The position numbers were made by a program, and so were the translations under genes. The notes under the pieces are model-generated. The model searched no databases. It was not told the DNA's origin and was given only the letters and a program-made list of their open reading frames with translations. Positions 23,530 to 34,815 of a stretch of DNA of 64,000 nucleotides are shown piece by piece. Each line of letters begins with the position of its first letter. The stretch's first letter is position 1. The stretch is from Acanthosepion lycidas (Eukaryota; Mollusca; Cephalopoda; Sepiida; Sepiidae): NCBI GenBank assembly GCA_963932145.1, contig OZ010616.1, positions 56,274,392 through 56,338,391 of the forward strand, given 5' to 3'.

Positions 23530-24485
23530 TTCTAGTCATAAATTTAATAGATCTTCCACTGGATCTTTGACATTGCAGTGATTCAGTTTGAATGTGGCTA
23601 AGAAACCATAGCACAGCTGATGACATTAGTCAAAAAGTGCCATAGTTATAAACAATAATATAAGAACAGAGTTTTAAACTGGAAATATCTTAAATATTTT
23701 CTATTAAATTATCAAAATGGTTTAATTCTTTTTGATACTATATGAAGTGATTTGTTTCCATTCTTAGATTGAAAAAGAAAATAAGCAGAATAGATTCCCA
23801 AAGATTACCTGACTTTATAGAACCGGTTCCTGGAAATTTAGGATGTCACCATTGCATGTAACCCAGTACTGTCACATGATTGGGTCATTAGCGACTAAAC
23901 CAGTTCTTCCTCAAGGCTTTAGGGTGAGGAGGGTGATTAGACTTTCAGTAGAATTAAAAACAAAATCCATCAAAAGGTTAATAAAACTTCTAGTAGGATC
24001 CATGGCTATCTAGCACGATGGAGTAGATTTAGTTCCATAGCTATATACACCACCAGTACAGAGATGACATGGTATTGTTGGGTAGAGTGCTTCTTATACT
24101 GAAGTCAATGACCAGGGTGGAGGGTATCTCTGATGGGGTCAGTGACCATGACCAAGGCAAATCTTCAAGTTGATGAGAACTGGTCAGGTGCAGTGACTCT
24201 GGGACCACACCCAGTTATCAGGCTGATGATGATGTACATCCACAAAGCAGTAGAAATAGGTCAAGATAACTGAAGATAACAAAATTAGCTAGTTTGGGAT
24301 GAAGCCAAATATTTAGTAAAATAAGGAGACCAAAGATATTCCCACAATAAAACAGAACCTATTAAACCAAAACAGCTAACCTCAATGGAAAGCTATAGGT
24401 TTGAGATAAAATGACTCTATTGATCTGAACAAGGTGTTAAGTTTGTTTATTAAAGTTTTCAAGCACAGTTATGACATTAATAATA
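23530..24485. other. No gene; part is less AT-rich and unclassified
   Basis: 23790-24250 has more GC than its surroundings (for example 'ggtcaggtgcagtgactctg') and could be an old transposon, but there is no second copy or protein motif to name it. Confidence 0.4.
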
Positions 24486-24489
24486 TTGT

Positions 24490-24660
24490 TGCTACATCTG
24501 GTCTGGTGTTCCTGCTATATATTTAGAGATTCTTGAATAAAATCCATAGAAGAATATGCAATGTTATTGGTCCTGATCAGGCATCTCACATTCAATCACT
24601 TTCCCATCATCATAATGTAGTTTCTCTGTGCCTTACTGATAAGAGAAAATACATTCATGT
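24490..24660 (+). repeat. Jockey-like LINE internal piece
   Basis: 'atgcaatgttattggtcctgatc' and the following 'catctcacattcaatcactt' match the same region of the copies at 11085 and 54140. It is truncated at both ends. Confidence 0.6.
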
Positions 24661-24944
24661 TAACTCTTCTCTTTACAAAATAAAATACTGAGCTTTGATT
24701 TCAAGCAGAAATTTTTGTCTTATTTTGTGTACAGTTTTATTCAGAAAGGACTAAACAATAGAAACTATTTCTGTATAAAGTTCATAATGGATCCAGATTA
24801 AACATTTCTCATCAAACAAAATTACCGATAAGAGAAATACATTCATATTAACTCTTATCTTTACAAAATAAGATGCTAAGAATTATTCAAGATTATCCAT
24901 GTACAGCTTCAGTTAAAAAAAGAAATTGTTGATTGATTCATTTT

Positions 24945-25190
24945 TATGGCTTATCAATCCTTTGCAGGTTATTTAAAGCCAGAAAATATTTTTTTGGTTC
25001 TCTGATAAACAATTCCGAGCCATTATCCATTATACTGCCTGGATATATAAGCGTAGTGCACCTGGTATTCCTAAGCAGTCACCCATATAGTTACTAACCA
25101 GGTTTAGCATTGCTTAACTTTGGTGATCATAAGGGAACTGGTGATTCAATGTGATGTGGTCATAAGCCAGTTAAAAAAGTATATACTTAT
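24945..25190 (-). mobile_element. 5S rRNA/tRNA chimeric SINE, copy 1
   Basis: 25058-25168 reads, on the minus strand, like a diverged whole 5S rRNA gene (start ggcttatgaccacat; end gactgcttaggaataccagg). It is followed by a tRNA-like block (ggcagtataatggataatgg, with ggctcggaattg) and a body shared with 28560-28830. 5S-headed SINEs are an established class (SINE3). Confidence 0.75.
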
Positions 25191-25380
25191 TTAGTTAAAA
25201 AAATATCTAATTTTTTTAATACTATGGCTCTTTAGTCTGATGTAATAACCATTTCATATTTGGTATCAGTGAACCTACAACTACAGCTGGACAAGAGACT
25301 AATAATGATGATAATGAAGAAAATTAATCAGTAATTTTCCAAATAAATTAACTGCCAATCCTATTATTCCCAATACATAC

Positions 25381-25483
25381 CCATTCCTGTTCCAGCTGGT
25401 GCAATCTCTCGAGCAAAAATCTCCAGGGCTGTTTTATTATCATGTTGAACTGCTAACCAGAGTCCTAATTGTCGTGGAATTGT
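25381..25483 (-). CDS. AtuA-like gene, exon h (residues 266-300)
   Basis: 103 bp, acceptor tctattcacag, donor gtatgta. It encodes TIPRQLGLWLAVQHDNKTAL, then EIFAREIAPAGTGM and one base of Ala300. The end joins exon i to give the highly conserved APAGTGMAPG motif, so the splice assignment is well constrained. Confidence 0.94.
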
Positions 25484-25489
25484 CTGTGA

Positions 25490-26470
25490 ATAGAACAAGA
25501 CTTTAATTGGAGAAAATTTATAAAGCCAATAACAATTTTAGGATATCGATTTATCTATAACATATGGAATTGTTTTTATTTTAAATTGGATTTTTAATTT
25601 TGAAACAGCAGCATAAACAGGATAATCCTAAATTCTGATAATAGTAAATGTATTAAGAGAAGTTTTGAACCATAGTAGGAATATATCTGAGAGATAATCT
25701 CTCTATTAATCCCTTCCTTGGCATAGATGTATATATATATGTTTTTACTGAAAGTATCTTTTTCAAACACGGACGAATAAACACATTTAAAACATAATGT
25801 TCAAAAACCAGCTACAGATATGTTTATATGTCAATCTTGAGTCTTTTTATGCCCTTCTGAGCTTGAAATGAGTCCAATTGTTGACTTATATGTCTAGTAG
25901 AGGTGTTAGCCACCACTTGGGTATTTCAAGGTACCTTAGTGTTTTTAGTTACTATGTTAAAAACAAATAAAAATATTTGTCTGAAAATGAAATGTTTTTT
26001 CTAAAATAATTGTTGGGGGAAGCAGTTAAAAGCTAGATTATTATTTATGAAGGAGACTGTATTTATACATTTTCAAGAAACATAAGAAGAAAGAATTTTA
26101 AAATATTTAATATTTTGACAGTCTCAAATTGTTAATGTTTTATAATTGAATATATTGTTTCTTTAATAGAATACAATTAATATTACTTGAAAGATAAGAA
26201 AAATTATGTAAGTGTTGATAATATTAATGCAATTTTGACTTTGAAAAATTATGAAATAATACAAAATCTCCAAAATAGCTTCCATTGAATGTGTTCTTAG
26301 AATGAAAAACAAATTATCTACAAAAATAATGACTAAAACATTGACATAATTGTGAAATATCAACAAGCTAAAAGAAAGAAAAAAAAGAAAAGTGAAATAA
26401 AATTTTAAAGAATAAAATAATGATAACTGATTAAAATGGACATGTTTAAACAACAGGTAATAATAGCATT
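25490..26470. other. AT-rich intron, nothing recognised
   Basis: No family member or coding pattern seen. The 96-residue frame on the minus strand at 26163-26453 is low-complexity, hydrophobic by composition, and not supported by any motif. Confidence 0.55.
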
Positions 26471-26475
26471 ATTAA

Positions 26476-26562
26476 GGCACCTCAAGTTGGTGTAATGGTT
26501 AGCAAGCATGTCTTGCTAGAACAATTACAACCGAGTAGTGAGTTTGATCCTCACTAGGTGCC
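26476..26562 (+). tRNA. tRNA-like cloverleaf, probably SINE head or tRNA pseudogene
   Basis: Acceptor stem GGCACCT/AGGTGCC pairs perfectly. The T arm is GTGAG-TTTGATC-CTCAC. The anticodon stem AGCAA/TTGCT encloses the 7-base loop GCATGTC. The A box is TGGTGTAATGG. Position 33 is C instead of U and the variable region is about 19 bases, so a working tRNA is doubtful. The D-loop wording resembles tRNA-Gln/Glu. The CCCCTTAC after the stem is not a CCA. Confidence 0.5.
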
Positions 26563-26599
26563 CCTTACTTTCGGCCTTGTGCTGCATCTAAGTTATGCT

Positions 26600-27230
26600 T
26601 GGAAAATCACAATAATAGCATTATTTTAAAAGTAAATAAATTAACGAAAAAAAGCAAAGAAAACAGCTTAATTAGTTTTTAGCTCCTTTCTAATCAGAAC
26701 AGAATCCAGTAAAAGAAATGTGCACAGTAATTAAAATCAACACCACTGGAGACAACATTTTATATAATAAATATATAAGCATCAAAATCTATACTTTTGG
26801 GACAGTGATAGCTGAGCATTTATTAAATAACTATCAATGTGTCCATACTATAACCATGATATGTTCTCAGTATTGAGGAAGGCTAACTTTGATTTTCATC
26901 TTAAGGCCTTTTATATTAAGTCCTTACAGCCATCTTTCTGTAAGCAAAAAGAGTGGTTTCTAGAGGAAAGTATAATTAACCACTAATGTTTATGCGTTTA
27001 TTACAGCATCTTGTCTTTGGATGTTGTTGATTTGAATTGTAGTGCACATTTCTTACCCTTGATGTGATGTGAGGGTTGACAAACAAGTCTTTTGTTTTTC
27101 TTTTTTGTTAATTTATTTGCTTTCCAATATTAGCACTTTACAGTAATCTAAATTCTTTTGTTATTCTTTTCTGTTGCTTTGTTTTAATTGCAATTATTAA
27201 ATTTTGTACCCCTGTGTTCTACTACCCATC
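26600..27230. other. No gene recognised
   Basis: Intron DNA between the tRNA-like unit and the next minisatellite. No motif. Confidence 0.5.
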
Positions 27231-27234
27231 CATA

Positions 27235-27570
27235 AAAGCAGGTTAAATATAAAGAGATTAGATTATGTTTACAAAATTATTTTACTTACATTTATAGTGG
27301 CTTATGTATATGAAACATATTTTACTTATTTTTATAGTGGTTTATGGATAAAAAATATTTTACTTGTTTGAATAGTGGCTTATGGATAAAAAATTATTTT
27401 ATTTGCTTTTTAGTGGTTTATAGATAAAAAATGGTTTGCATAGTGGCTTATGGATAAAAATTATTTTAATTGCTTTTTAGTGGTTTATAGATAAAAAATG
27501 GTTTGCATAGTGGCTTATGGATAAAAATTATTTTAATTGCTTTTATAGTGGCTCATGAACAAAAAATATC
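27235..27570. repeat. Minisatellite with 'atagtggcttatggataaaaa' unit
   Basis: Units of roughly 35-45 bp built on 'tatagtggcttatggataaa' plus 'attattttacttgctttt' repeat eight or nine times. One ~66-bp double unit is duplicated almost exactly at 27410-27540. It ends about 70 bp from the exon g donor. Confidence 0.9.
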
Positions 27571-27641
27571 TATAATTATTAAAATTTCTAAAACTGTTTC
27601 ATAAAAAAATAATGTTTTTTTCCAGAATAATTTTACTTAAC

Positions 27642-27735
27642 CTGAGAGCAAGATGTATATGGTTCTGATCCCAAGAGTTCCACATGAACTTTAGTAAAAT
27701 CAGCCAAATTTAGTTTTTTGAATATTTTTCTGCAT
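27642..27735 (-). CDS. AtuA-like gene, exon g (residues 234-265)
   Basis: 94 bp, acceptor ggtttttacag, donor gttaagt. It completes Arg234 and encodes CRKIFKKLNLADFTKVHVEL, then LGSEPYTSCSQ, ending in phase 0. The 'V.VELLGSE' motif fits the family (bacterial members read 'R.DLIG..S'). Confidence 0.92.
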
Positions 27736-27999
27736 CTGTAAAAACCAACAAAAATAAATCATATTGTAAAAATTCTAAAAAAACATTTTTAATATGAGCT
27801 TGCATGGTTACAAATTGATTTCATTGATATGGAATTTTTCTTCGAATAGGCAATTTATTATGAAATTATGCCTGTAATATATAAGGTAGAAATTGTTTTA
27901 TTACTTTTATTATCAGTTTATTTGATACCAGGAATCTTTTTATGTACATAATTGGTTATTGCACAAAGGCTGAGGTTAGCCTACCAACAAACATCTCAT

Positions 28000-28555
28000 A
28001 ATTTAAAGTTTCTTTTTTAGAATGTAGTATAAGACAATCTCCAATTTTAAGGAAGATTTTGGAGATTTAATGGTCATCTTATACACAGAAATCATACAGT
28101 ATATACATTTAAAAATCTATATAGGAAACAGTAAAATGATTAAACTGAGTAAATGGTTAGTAAAGCTTTATTTAACCTTTAGCACTCTGCATTATTAATA
28201 TTACTTCCTTTTTGGTTGCATTCTTTTTCAAAGCCTCTCAGTTGCAGTATACTTATTGTTAATTTCACTCAAAGTTGTTTTTTGTTGCCATAGCAGGATA
28301 TGACAACAGAACTATGAAATCCAAAGACACTATTAGACAGTGATCACAATCACCTTCAGTGGAAGGATAAACTTTTTGTACAGTAAATGAAGTCACATAC
28401 AGATTGATAAAGTTTAAAACCTAAAATATTTTAATATATTTTATATTCATATATACATTGGAAGCATTTCTTAGTGTATCTATACCATAATCAAAGGTCC
28501 ATTGTTCTAATGTTTGGCATAAAGACTTAAAAGACATCCAATTGTGACATAGGTT
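28000..28555. other. No gene recognised
   Basis: AT-rich intron sequence without identifiable repeats. Confidence 0.5.
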
Positions 28556-28559
28556 AATT

Positions 28560-28930
28560 GAAGATGGCTCAAATGATTGATTGTTTTTTGGGGTTATCCA
28601 TCTTTTGCAGGTTTTTTTTAAAGCCAGAAAACAATTTTGATTTTATAAGAAATTTTGGAGATAATAATGATTTACTGATACAAATCTTACTATTTAACCC
28701 ATAGTTGGGAGGGGGGAGAAAAGGTAGATTGATACCTTTCCCAAGAGTATTTGCTCATAAGTAAATATAACAAATCTGACTGAAATTGGAACTTGGCTCT
28801 CCAATTTCTAATTCCAAGCCATTATCCATTACACCACCTGATATTTCCAAGTGGTTACCCATCTTGGTACTGACAATGCTTGATGTTGCTTAACTTCAGT
28901 AATATGGCCATAAACCTTGACTCCTGTAAT
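28560..28930 (-). mobile_element. 5S rRNA/tRNA chimeric SINE, copy 2
   Basis: The 5S-like part is 28834-28918, with an internal deletion. The tRNA-like part follows at about 28795-28835 (ggtgtaatggataatggctt on the minus strand), then the body with 'cccttgggaaaggtat'-type sequence at 28735-28755 and a 28570-28620 tail shared with 24920-25000. Confidence 0.75.
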
Positions 28931-29104
28931 CATTCAAGGTAACCAGAGATCATCAAAAATAATAGTAAGTCATTTCCAGTCAAATGAAACAATTTGTTGC
29001 TAAAAGTTGATTTAGATACTGATTTTGGTATAAAATACAAAAATATTTTCTGATTTCACAAATTCAACTTCCAAGGTCACCAGAGGTCAAGTATGGGATA
29101 ATTA

Positions 29105-29410
29105 ATTTTTGAAGTGTGGTGTAATGGATATTGGCTTGGGATGAGAAATCGGAGATCTGAGTTCCAGCCAGGTTCATTAAAAGCACTTATATGCAAATAC
29201 CCTTAGGAAAGGTATGAATCCATCTCTTCTCCCCCACCAATTATGGGGTGAATAGCAGGACAGACTGGGTCCTATAGTCTTGGTTGGCAACCAGTCTACT
29301 ACAGAAAGAAATGGCAACCTACTGTGATAAAATCTTCTGTCTCGTCAGTCATGAATCAAAAGAGACATGGTTGCCCAAATATGTAACACGTATAGTACTT
29401 AACAACTGAC
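29105..29410 (+). mobile_element. tRNA-headed SINE of the same body family, without 5S part
   Basis: It begins ggtgtaatggatattggctt, with a B-box-like gagttccagcc, then 'acccttaggaaaggtatgaa', 'tgaatagcaggacagactgg' and 'ctacagaaagaaatggcaac'. The same body occurs at 46180-46500. Confidence 0.75.
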
Positions 29411-29694
29411 TGATTGCAGTCAAAAAATGGCATTCTTGGAGTAAATTGGTATGTAGGAATATCATGAACAGAAAAATATGAGAGAATAAGATATGCTAAC
29501 CTCCAAGTCACCAGAGGTCAATGTTAGATTAAAATAACATGACTAAAAATAATCTAAAGTACTAAAAAACTTGTTTTTTTTCTATTTTGTTTATAAAATA
29601 TGCAATCCCAAAAAATGTTTTAACAGAAGAATTTTAAAATTTCTAGGATTAAGCTATTTTTTTTTTTAGCTGTAGTGACAAAGAATACAATCAA

Positions 29695-30290
29695 AGAAAT
29701 AAAACGTCCTGGGTATGGCGGTAAACTACATCCGCGTCCTGGGTATGACGGTAAACTGCATCCAACAGCAAGGTCTCAGATAATGTTTTCAGAAAAATAA
29801 TGTTGCCAGCTCTAAGTTTTTTTTTTGTAGAAAAGGAATAATGTTGCCAGCTATACGTTTTTTTTTTGAAACAATAATGTTGCCAGCTATACGTTTTTTT
29901 TTTGAAACAATAATGTTGCCAGCTATACGTTTTTTTTTTTAAACAATAATGTTGCCAGCTATACGTTTTTTTTTTGAAACAATAATGTTGCCAGCTATAC
30001 GTTTTTTTTTTTGAAACAATAATGTTGCCAGCTATACGTTTTTTTTTTTGAAACAATAATGTTGCCAGCTATACGTTTTTTTTTTTTGAAACAATAATGT
30101 TGCCAGCTATACGTTTTTTTTTTTTGAAACAATAATGTTGCCAGCTATACGTTTTTTTTTTTGAAACAATAATGTTGCCAGCTATACGTTTTTTTTTTGA
30201 AACAATAATGTTGCCAGCTATACGTTTTTTATTCTATACAAAATAGGCATTTAAAATTCATATAAACTGGATTTGGCATTAAATAACCCA
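29695..30290 (+). mobile_element. Tandem-array element (Helitron-associated type), copy 1
   Basis: A 30-bp direct duplication at 29703-29762 (cgtcctgggtatgacggtaa) is followed by agcaaggtctcaga. Then come about twelve 36-38-bp units 'aataatgttgccagctatacg' with a T9-T11 run (29800-30230), and the end 'ggcattaaataaccca..ggttgatat'. The same order of parts occurs in reverse orientation at 36335-36890. The 121-residue minus-strand frame in the array is a repeat artefact. Confidence 0.8.
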
Positions 30291-30374
30291 CAGTGGTTGA
30301 TATGCTATAAAACCCAAACAAACAAACAAATAAAATTAAATCCATTGCAACTTAACACTTGGGGAGGGGGTTCA

Positions 30375-30865
30375 GTTGTACAAGTCAATTTATACAATTC
30401 TTGTCATTTTCCCAACTCAAGTGAATTGATCAACCATCTGAAGATGCCTGACATTCCTGCCTATGAACTTCAACTAAAAGCTAGTATGCCCATTGTGTTT
30501 CTTAGAAATCTTGATCTTCCAAAATTATGCAATGAAACTTGTCAAGCTTCTATATGTCATCAAAGCAACTATCCAAATGAGGGGAACAAAAAGAGGATGT
30601 GTTCATTCCTAGAATCCAATTTTGCTCTTTAAATTTAAGTGTCATCAAATTCCAGTAGGACACAGCTTTGTCATGACCATCAACAAAATGTAAGACATGA
30701 TTACTAGCTTCAACTAAATGTATCTATACTTTTCCTATTAACTAGGTTGGCTATTTTGGGTTGAATCCCCAAACAACCTCTTCATACTGTTATGTAAAGA
30801 AAAAAGCACTAATGTTGTATATTCAGAAGCCCTGTCAAAGTAAGAGATTATATCATTTGTTTTTG
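30375..30865 (+). pseudogene. Helitron Pif1-type helicase C-terminal fragment
   Basis: The plus strand encodes HFPNSSELINHLKMPDIPAY, then ELQLKASMPIVFLRNLDLPK with LCNET. These match the conserved helicase end 'LPPHELKLK.G.PV.LLRNL.P..G.CNGT'. After a stop at about 30632 it continues in another frame with KCHQIPVGHSFVMTINK (motif VI region 'PV..AFA.TINKSQGQT') and NVVYSEALSK (terminal 'NVVYKEVL'). It is frame-shifted and lacks the Rep domain. It lies 80 bp after the tandem-array element. Confidence 0.8.
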
Positions 30866-30969
30866 GTATTAGGATGTATTTTTCAATAACAATCAATATT
30901 CCAAGTATAAAGTGAATTTAGTTCACATTGACTATCAATAAAGCACAAAGATAATCTCTGAAATGGCTA

Positions 30970-31110
30970 ACCAATTTGATTTTTCCAGTCAGCTTTCTGT
31001 TGACTTTTCTAGGGTTAGGTGCCCAAAAAATATTTTCATACTGCTATCCAATGGGTGACGCTCTAATATTGTATAACCAGAAGCCCTGGCAAAGTAAGGG
31101 GTTATATAAG
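30970..31110 (+). repeat. Duplicate of the Helitron helicase tail
   Basis: 'attgtataaccagaagccctggcaaagtaag' at 31067-31097 repeats 'gttgtatattcagaagccctgtcaaagtaag' at 30815-30845 with the preceding ~100 bp, giving a second copy of the helicase-end segment. A further short match to the 30940-31000 sequence is at 31965-32030. Confidence 0.65.
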
Positions 31111-31134
31111 TAATTATATAATTTGTATGAATTT

Positions 31135-31975
31135 CTGGGATGAGGAGTTATTATTTACGCTATTTATATTTAGATTATTGTCCTCATTTTTGTTGTTATA
31201 TCACAATATTTTGGCTGTTGTGTCCTTTGGCCTTCCTAAGGCATATATTGATTTGCATAACTTACAAGGAATTCTGAACTGAACCCTTTATTTAATCTAC
31301 AGGAGAAGGCTGTTCTTGTTCCACTGCTCATGTCTAGTTCTTATTTATAGTACTGCTCAGTTATTGCTTGCAAGTTTCTAGGGATTGAACTATGTCACCA
31401 AATTCACAAACCAATGCTTTAATCTACTAGGCTAATGTCCTATAGGACAATTTATTTGCTGTAGTGAACTTGGAGCATTAAACCTAACCTCCCTGCCGAT
31501 TAATGTTGCAACTGTTGCTGCCATCATGTTTTGATTGATGCTTTTACTGTTGTTGAAGACCTGCTGTGATTTGTTTCTCTTTATTAGAAGCTTCCATATC
31601 ATCTTTATTTCTATGCTAGGTTTACTAAGGAGGTCCTGATAGCCTAGCATATGCGCCAATTCTTTCAGATGTCTCTCAAGTTTTTTCCTTATCCAGTATT
31701 TTCACTTCATTCCACAGATGACTACCCCTTTCCTTCCATACATGATCAGCCATGCCTGATTTCATTGTCTTGCCCCTTGAAAAAGCTGTAGTAGAAGGAG
31801 AACAGTCTAACCCTGTAGATTAAACAAAGGTTCAGTTTAGAATTCCCTGTAAGTTACCCAGATTAATATACACCTGAGGAAGGCTGGATTGCTCACTGGT
31901 CAAAATGTTGTGATAACAACAACAAAGATGAGGACAATAGTCTAAATATAAACAGTGCAAATAAGGGATTATATC
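31135..31975. mobile_element. Inverted-arm element with tRNA-like core, copy 3 (best preserved)
   Basis: The left arm at about 31150-31330 and right arm at about 31800-31965 are complementary over 150 bp or more (ends 'tatttagattattgtcctca' and 'gaggacaatagtctaaatat'). Minus-strand tRNA-like core at 31380-31450 (ggtttgtgaatttggtgaca, gttcaatccct). About 840 bp. No coding sequence. Confidence 0.75.
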
Positions 31976-32179
31976 TCTGAAAATGGCTCACTTCAATTTG
32001 ACTTCCCCATGATTTTCTTATAGTCACTTTCTATTCAATAACATTTCCATGAGCATGTAAATATTTTTTTAAATTTTATAGTAAGAAGTTTATTAAAGAA
32101 CATTTTTCTGGTATATTCATACTTGAAGATTTTTTTGTCAGGTAAGTGCTGAATATCTCTGCTAGTAACTGACAAGCAT

Positions 32180-32530
32180 TTTTCCCTGGTGTCCTGAATA
32201 CATGAATTTAAGTGTGCAACTAGATCGGCATCTAGGTCCAACTCTTTTACTGTTGAAATAGTTAAATATAATTGTCACTTTTACTCTAACATTTCATTTC
32301 TTGTACTTCTCACCTGTGGAACTCACTTCCGTTTACTTGCTCCCCTGATAACTACAATCTTCAAAAATCTAAATGCAATGTCAATCGCCATCTTCTATCT
32401 TGAATCCCTTTCCTATTTATCTTTTCCTCACCCCCCACCCATATCCAATCTTTTCACTCTCTGTAACTCCCCGTGTACTAGTGGCATTCCTGCTTTGCTT
32501 AAGGTGAAATGATTAAAAAAAAAAGTATAA
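32180..32530 (+). pseudogene. Jockey-like LINE 3' end
   Basis: It contains the final coding pieces (for example 'ctgtggaactcacttccgtt' = LWNSLP-type, 'aatcttcaaaaatctaaatg' = NLQKSKC) and the tail 'ttgcttaaggtgaaatgattaaaaaa'. Another LINE family end follows only 25 bp further. Confidence 0.75.
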
Positions 32531-32554
32531 TTTAAAAACACTTTTGACCTAGGA

Positions 32555-32835
32555 CCTTCCATACCACTTACATAGTCACAAACCACCCACATTTTTTTCT
32601 GTATTCTATTGGCAAGAAGTAAGTTCCACTCAAAAAGATTCTTTCCATGAACTACTGCCCTATGGAACAGACTCCCTAGAGGATGTTTCCCCCATCACTA
32701 CAATCTTAACCTGTTTAAAACAAGGGTAAACCTTTATCTGTCCATCTTATCCATATAAACTACTCCTTATCATAACCCTCTATTTGAGTGCCCTCCAGTC
32801 CTCATACTGAGTAAACCTTATTGAAAAAAAAAAAA
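32555..32835 (+). pseudogene. LINE 3' end, second family
   Basis: 'ctacaatcttaacctgttta' (Y-N-L-N-L-F-type) and a tail ending in 'gtaaaccttattgaaaaaaaa'. The same family occurs at 35395-35582, 45110-45330 (inverse) and 47560-48305. Confidence 0.7.
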
Positions 32836-32982
32836 ATTCTGAAATCTCTCCTAGGATTTTAGTAATTTTATATTTATTTATATTTTAACACAATTTTCTT
32901 TTTTTATCAAATATTATATACTTAAAAACAATTTTCCAGTTTATATTAGAACAAAAGTTACATATATTTTTTTTCTTTTTAC

Positions 32983-33089
32983 CTTTCTAAAATAGCATCA
33001 GCTGTTTTTGTTGCTTTCTCTTCACTGCGAGGTCCCCCAACACATGCAACTGCTGTAGCTCGAAAACCATCAGCATAAGTAGCAGTAAC
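32983..33089 (-). CDS. AtuA-like gene, exon f (residues 199-234)
   Basis: 107 bp, acceptor ttatttgtag, donor gtaaaaag. It encodes VTATYADGFRATAVACVGGP, then RSEEKATKTADAILE and two bases of Arg234. The 'Y.DG......Y.GPGA..KA..A..I' pattern is typical of the AtuA core. The glycine-proline turn is kept. Confidence 0.92.
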
Positions 33090-33153
33090 CTACAAATAAA
33101 ATAGTTGCATAATACCAATTTATTTGCTATCTTAGACCTTTGTACCTAAATAA

Positions 33154-33905
33154 AAATGTGATGTGTCAAAAGGACAGTTTTTTCCTTGACACCGCTATTA
33201 TTTTAACTACCTTCACTCCTCAACAATGTTTATCATTTTAAAAAGTGGTGATTAGAATTGTAATAAAACCTAAACATATGATGAAAGCAAATTTATACAC
33301 TTTTTTCTTATTCTTGAGAATTTATAAAAAACAAATATGACAAACTGGAAAGTTTTTTATTTTATGACATGTTTCATCAATTAGGATTTCATTGGACAAA
33401 CACATCACAAAAAAAAAACTTTGCAGTTTGTCATATTTTTTTTAAATACTCTTTGTTGATATATAAAATTATACAAAATTATATATTGTTATATCATTTA
33501 CAACATTATAAAAATTAATACAATTGTATTAAGATTAATGCGATTCAATATTTATCATTTACCAATTTTTAAAGGAAACATGAAAACAATTTTTATTCAT
33601 AAATTTATAAACATCTATTAAATTATTAAAATATATGAACTCCTTATTATTTACCATTTTATAAAGTTTGGAACAATTGTTAATTTGCTCATGTTTTGCC
33701 AACCATTCCAATAAACAATCTAATAAATAAATAGTGTAAATAAACAATTTAATAAATAGTGTATATTATTTTTATTGTCAATTCTCAAGAACAAAGAAAA
33801 TGTATAATCATCACTTTTTAAAAACAATAAACATTGCTGAGGAGTGAAGGTAGTTAAAATAATAGTGGTGTCAAGGGAAAACTATCCTTTTGACATTCCA
33901 TTTTT
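33154..33905. mobile_element. Inverted repeat pair (~100-190 bp arms, 750 bp span)
   Basis: The left arm (aaaaggacag ... cttgacaccgctattatttt ... ttcactcctcaacaatgttt ... ttcttgagaat) and the right arm in reverse complement agree over about 90 bp almost perfectly, then with an indel to about 33345. Between the arms lies a reversed, decayed relative of the 690-3180 repeat (33350-33450: gacatgtttcatcaattagg). No coding sequence. Confidence 0.75.
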
Positions 33906-34379
33906 GTTGTGGGTATGAACATCCAAGAGTGTAAATTTATTTTAGTATACAATAAAAATATAAGAAATTGCATATACTTATATACTAATGGGATATCCCC
34001 AATAAATCTGAAATGCTGGATTGTTTATACAAAGAAATATGAATAATGACAAAAGGAAAACTTATGGACTTTATCAAGGCAAATGTAATGATTTTATTTT
34101 GCAATAGGTATTTATAAACAAGTAAAAATGTTAGTTTTTTGGAATTTTTAAATTTAAGAATGCTCATAACCATACTTCAGGCTAATTGAAAGTCAAGGTA
34201 AATTATGGAAGTAGCTAAGTGAAGTAATTTAATGTCTAATAAAAGAAATGAAAGTGAGTAAATGTTATTATTGTTAAATTTTTTTAATATAATTTAATTA
34301 TTATTTATATTATTTTAGTTTGGATTAATTTATATCTTACATATTTTAAACATTTGAATTTAACTGTTTCCTTTTAAAG

Positions 34380-34815
34380 GAAAAGGCTTTAGAAGGAACC
34401 AGAAACCCATTCCTAAGCAGGAGACAATAAACCTCTACTCCTGTTCAAGAAACTGGGAAGGAGTGTGAACCTATCTACTCCTATTGATAAAAGAAAAAGT
34501 TTTAGATGGAGATGTTAGAAGTATAGAGTTGAAGTAGACTTTAGAAGGAACTGGAAACCCAATCCTAAACAGGAAACAAGGGATAAACATCTACTCCTGT
34601 TCAAAAGGCCGGAGAGGAGTGTGAACCTATCTACTCCTACTGATAAAAGAAAAAGTAATTCAATAATAAATAAAAGTTAAGGTTTCTAGGTGGAGATGTT
34701 AGAAGTATAGAATTGAAGTAGACTTTAGAAGGAACTGGAAACCTAATCCTAAACAGGAAATAAGGGATAAACCTCTACTGTTGTTCAAAAGACCAGAGAG
34801 GAGTGTGAACTGGTA
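34380..34815. repeat. ~160-185-bp tandem repeat, about 2.6 copies
   Basis: Units begin 'ctttagaaggaac(c/t)(a/g)gaaac' at 34387, 34540 and 34723. They contain 'aacaggaaacaagggataaa' and 'aggagtgtgaacctatctac'. The third is cut short. Confidence 0.9.

Noticed and set aside
26163..26453. 96-residue hydrophobic frame on the minus strand
   Set aside because: Composition-driven in AT-rich DNA, no motif, no splice or promoter context.
29691..30056. 121-residue frame with repeated WQHY units
   Set aside because: Reading of the 36-bp tandem array; the frame exists only while the T runs keep length modulo 3.
32970..32983. Alternative donor for exon f
   Set aside because: The chosen gtaaaa site is weak but is the only one that keeps the frame with exon g and the family sequence.
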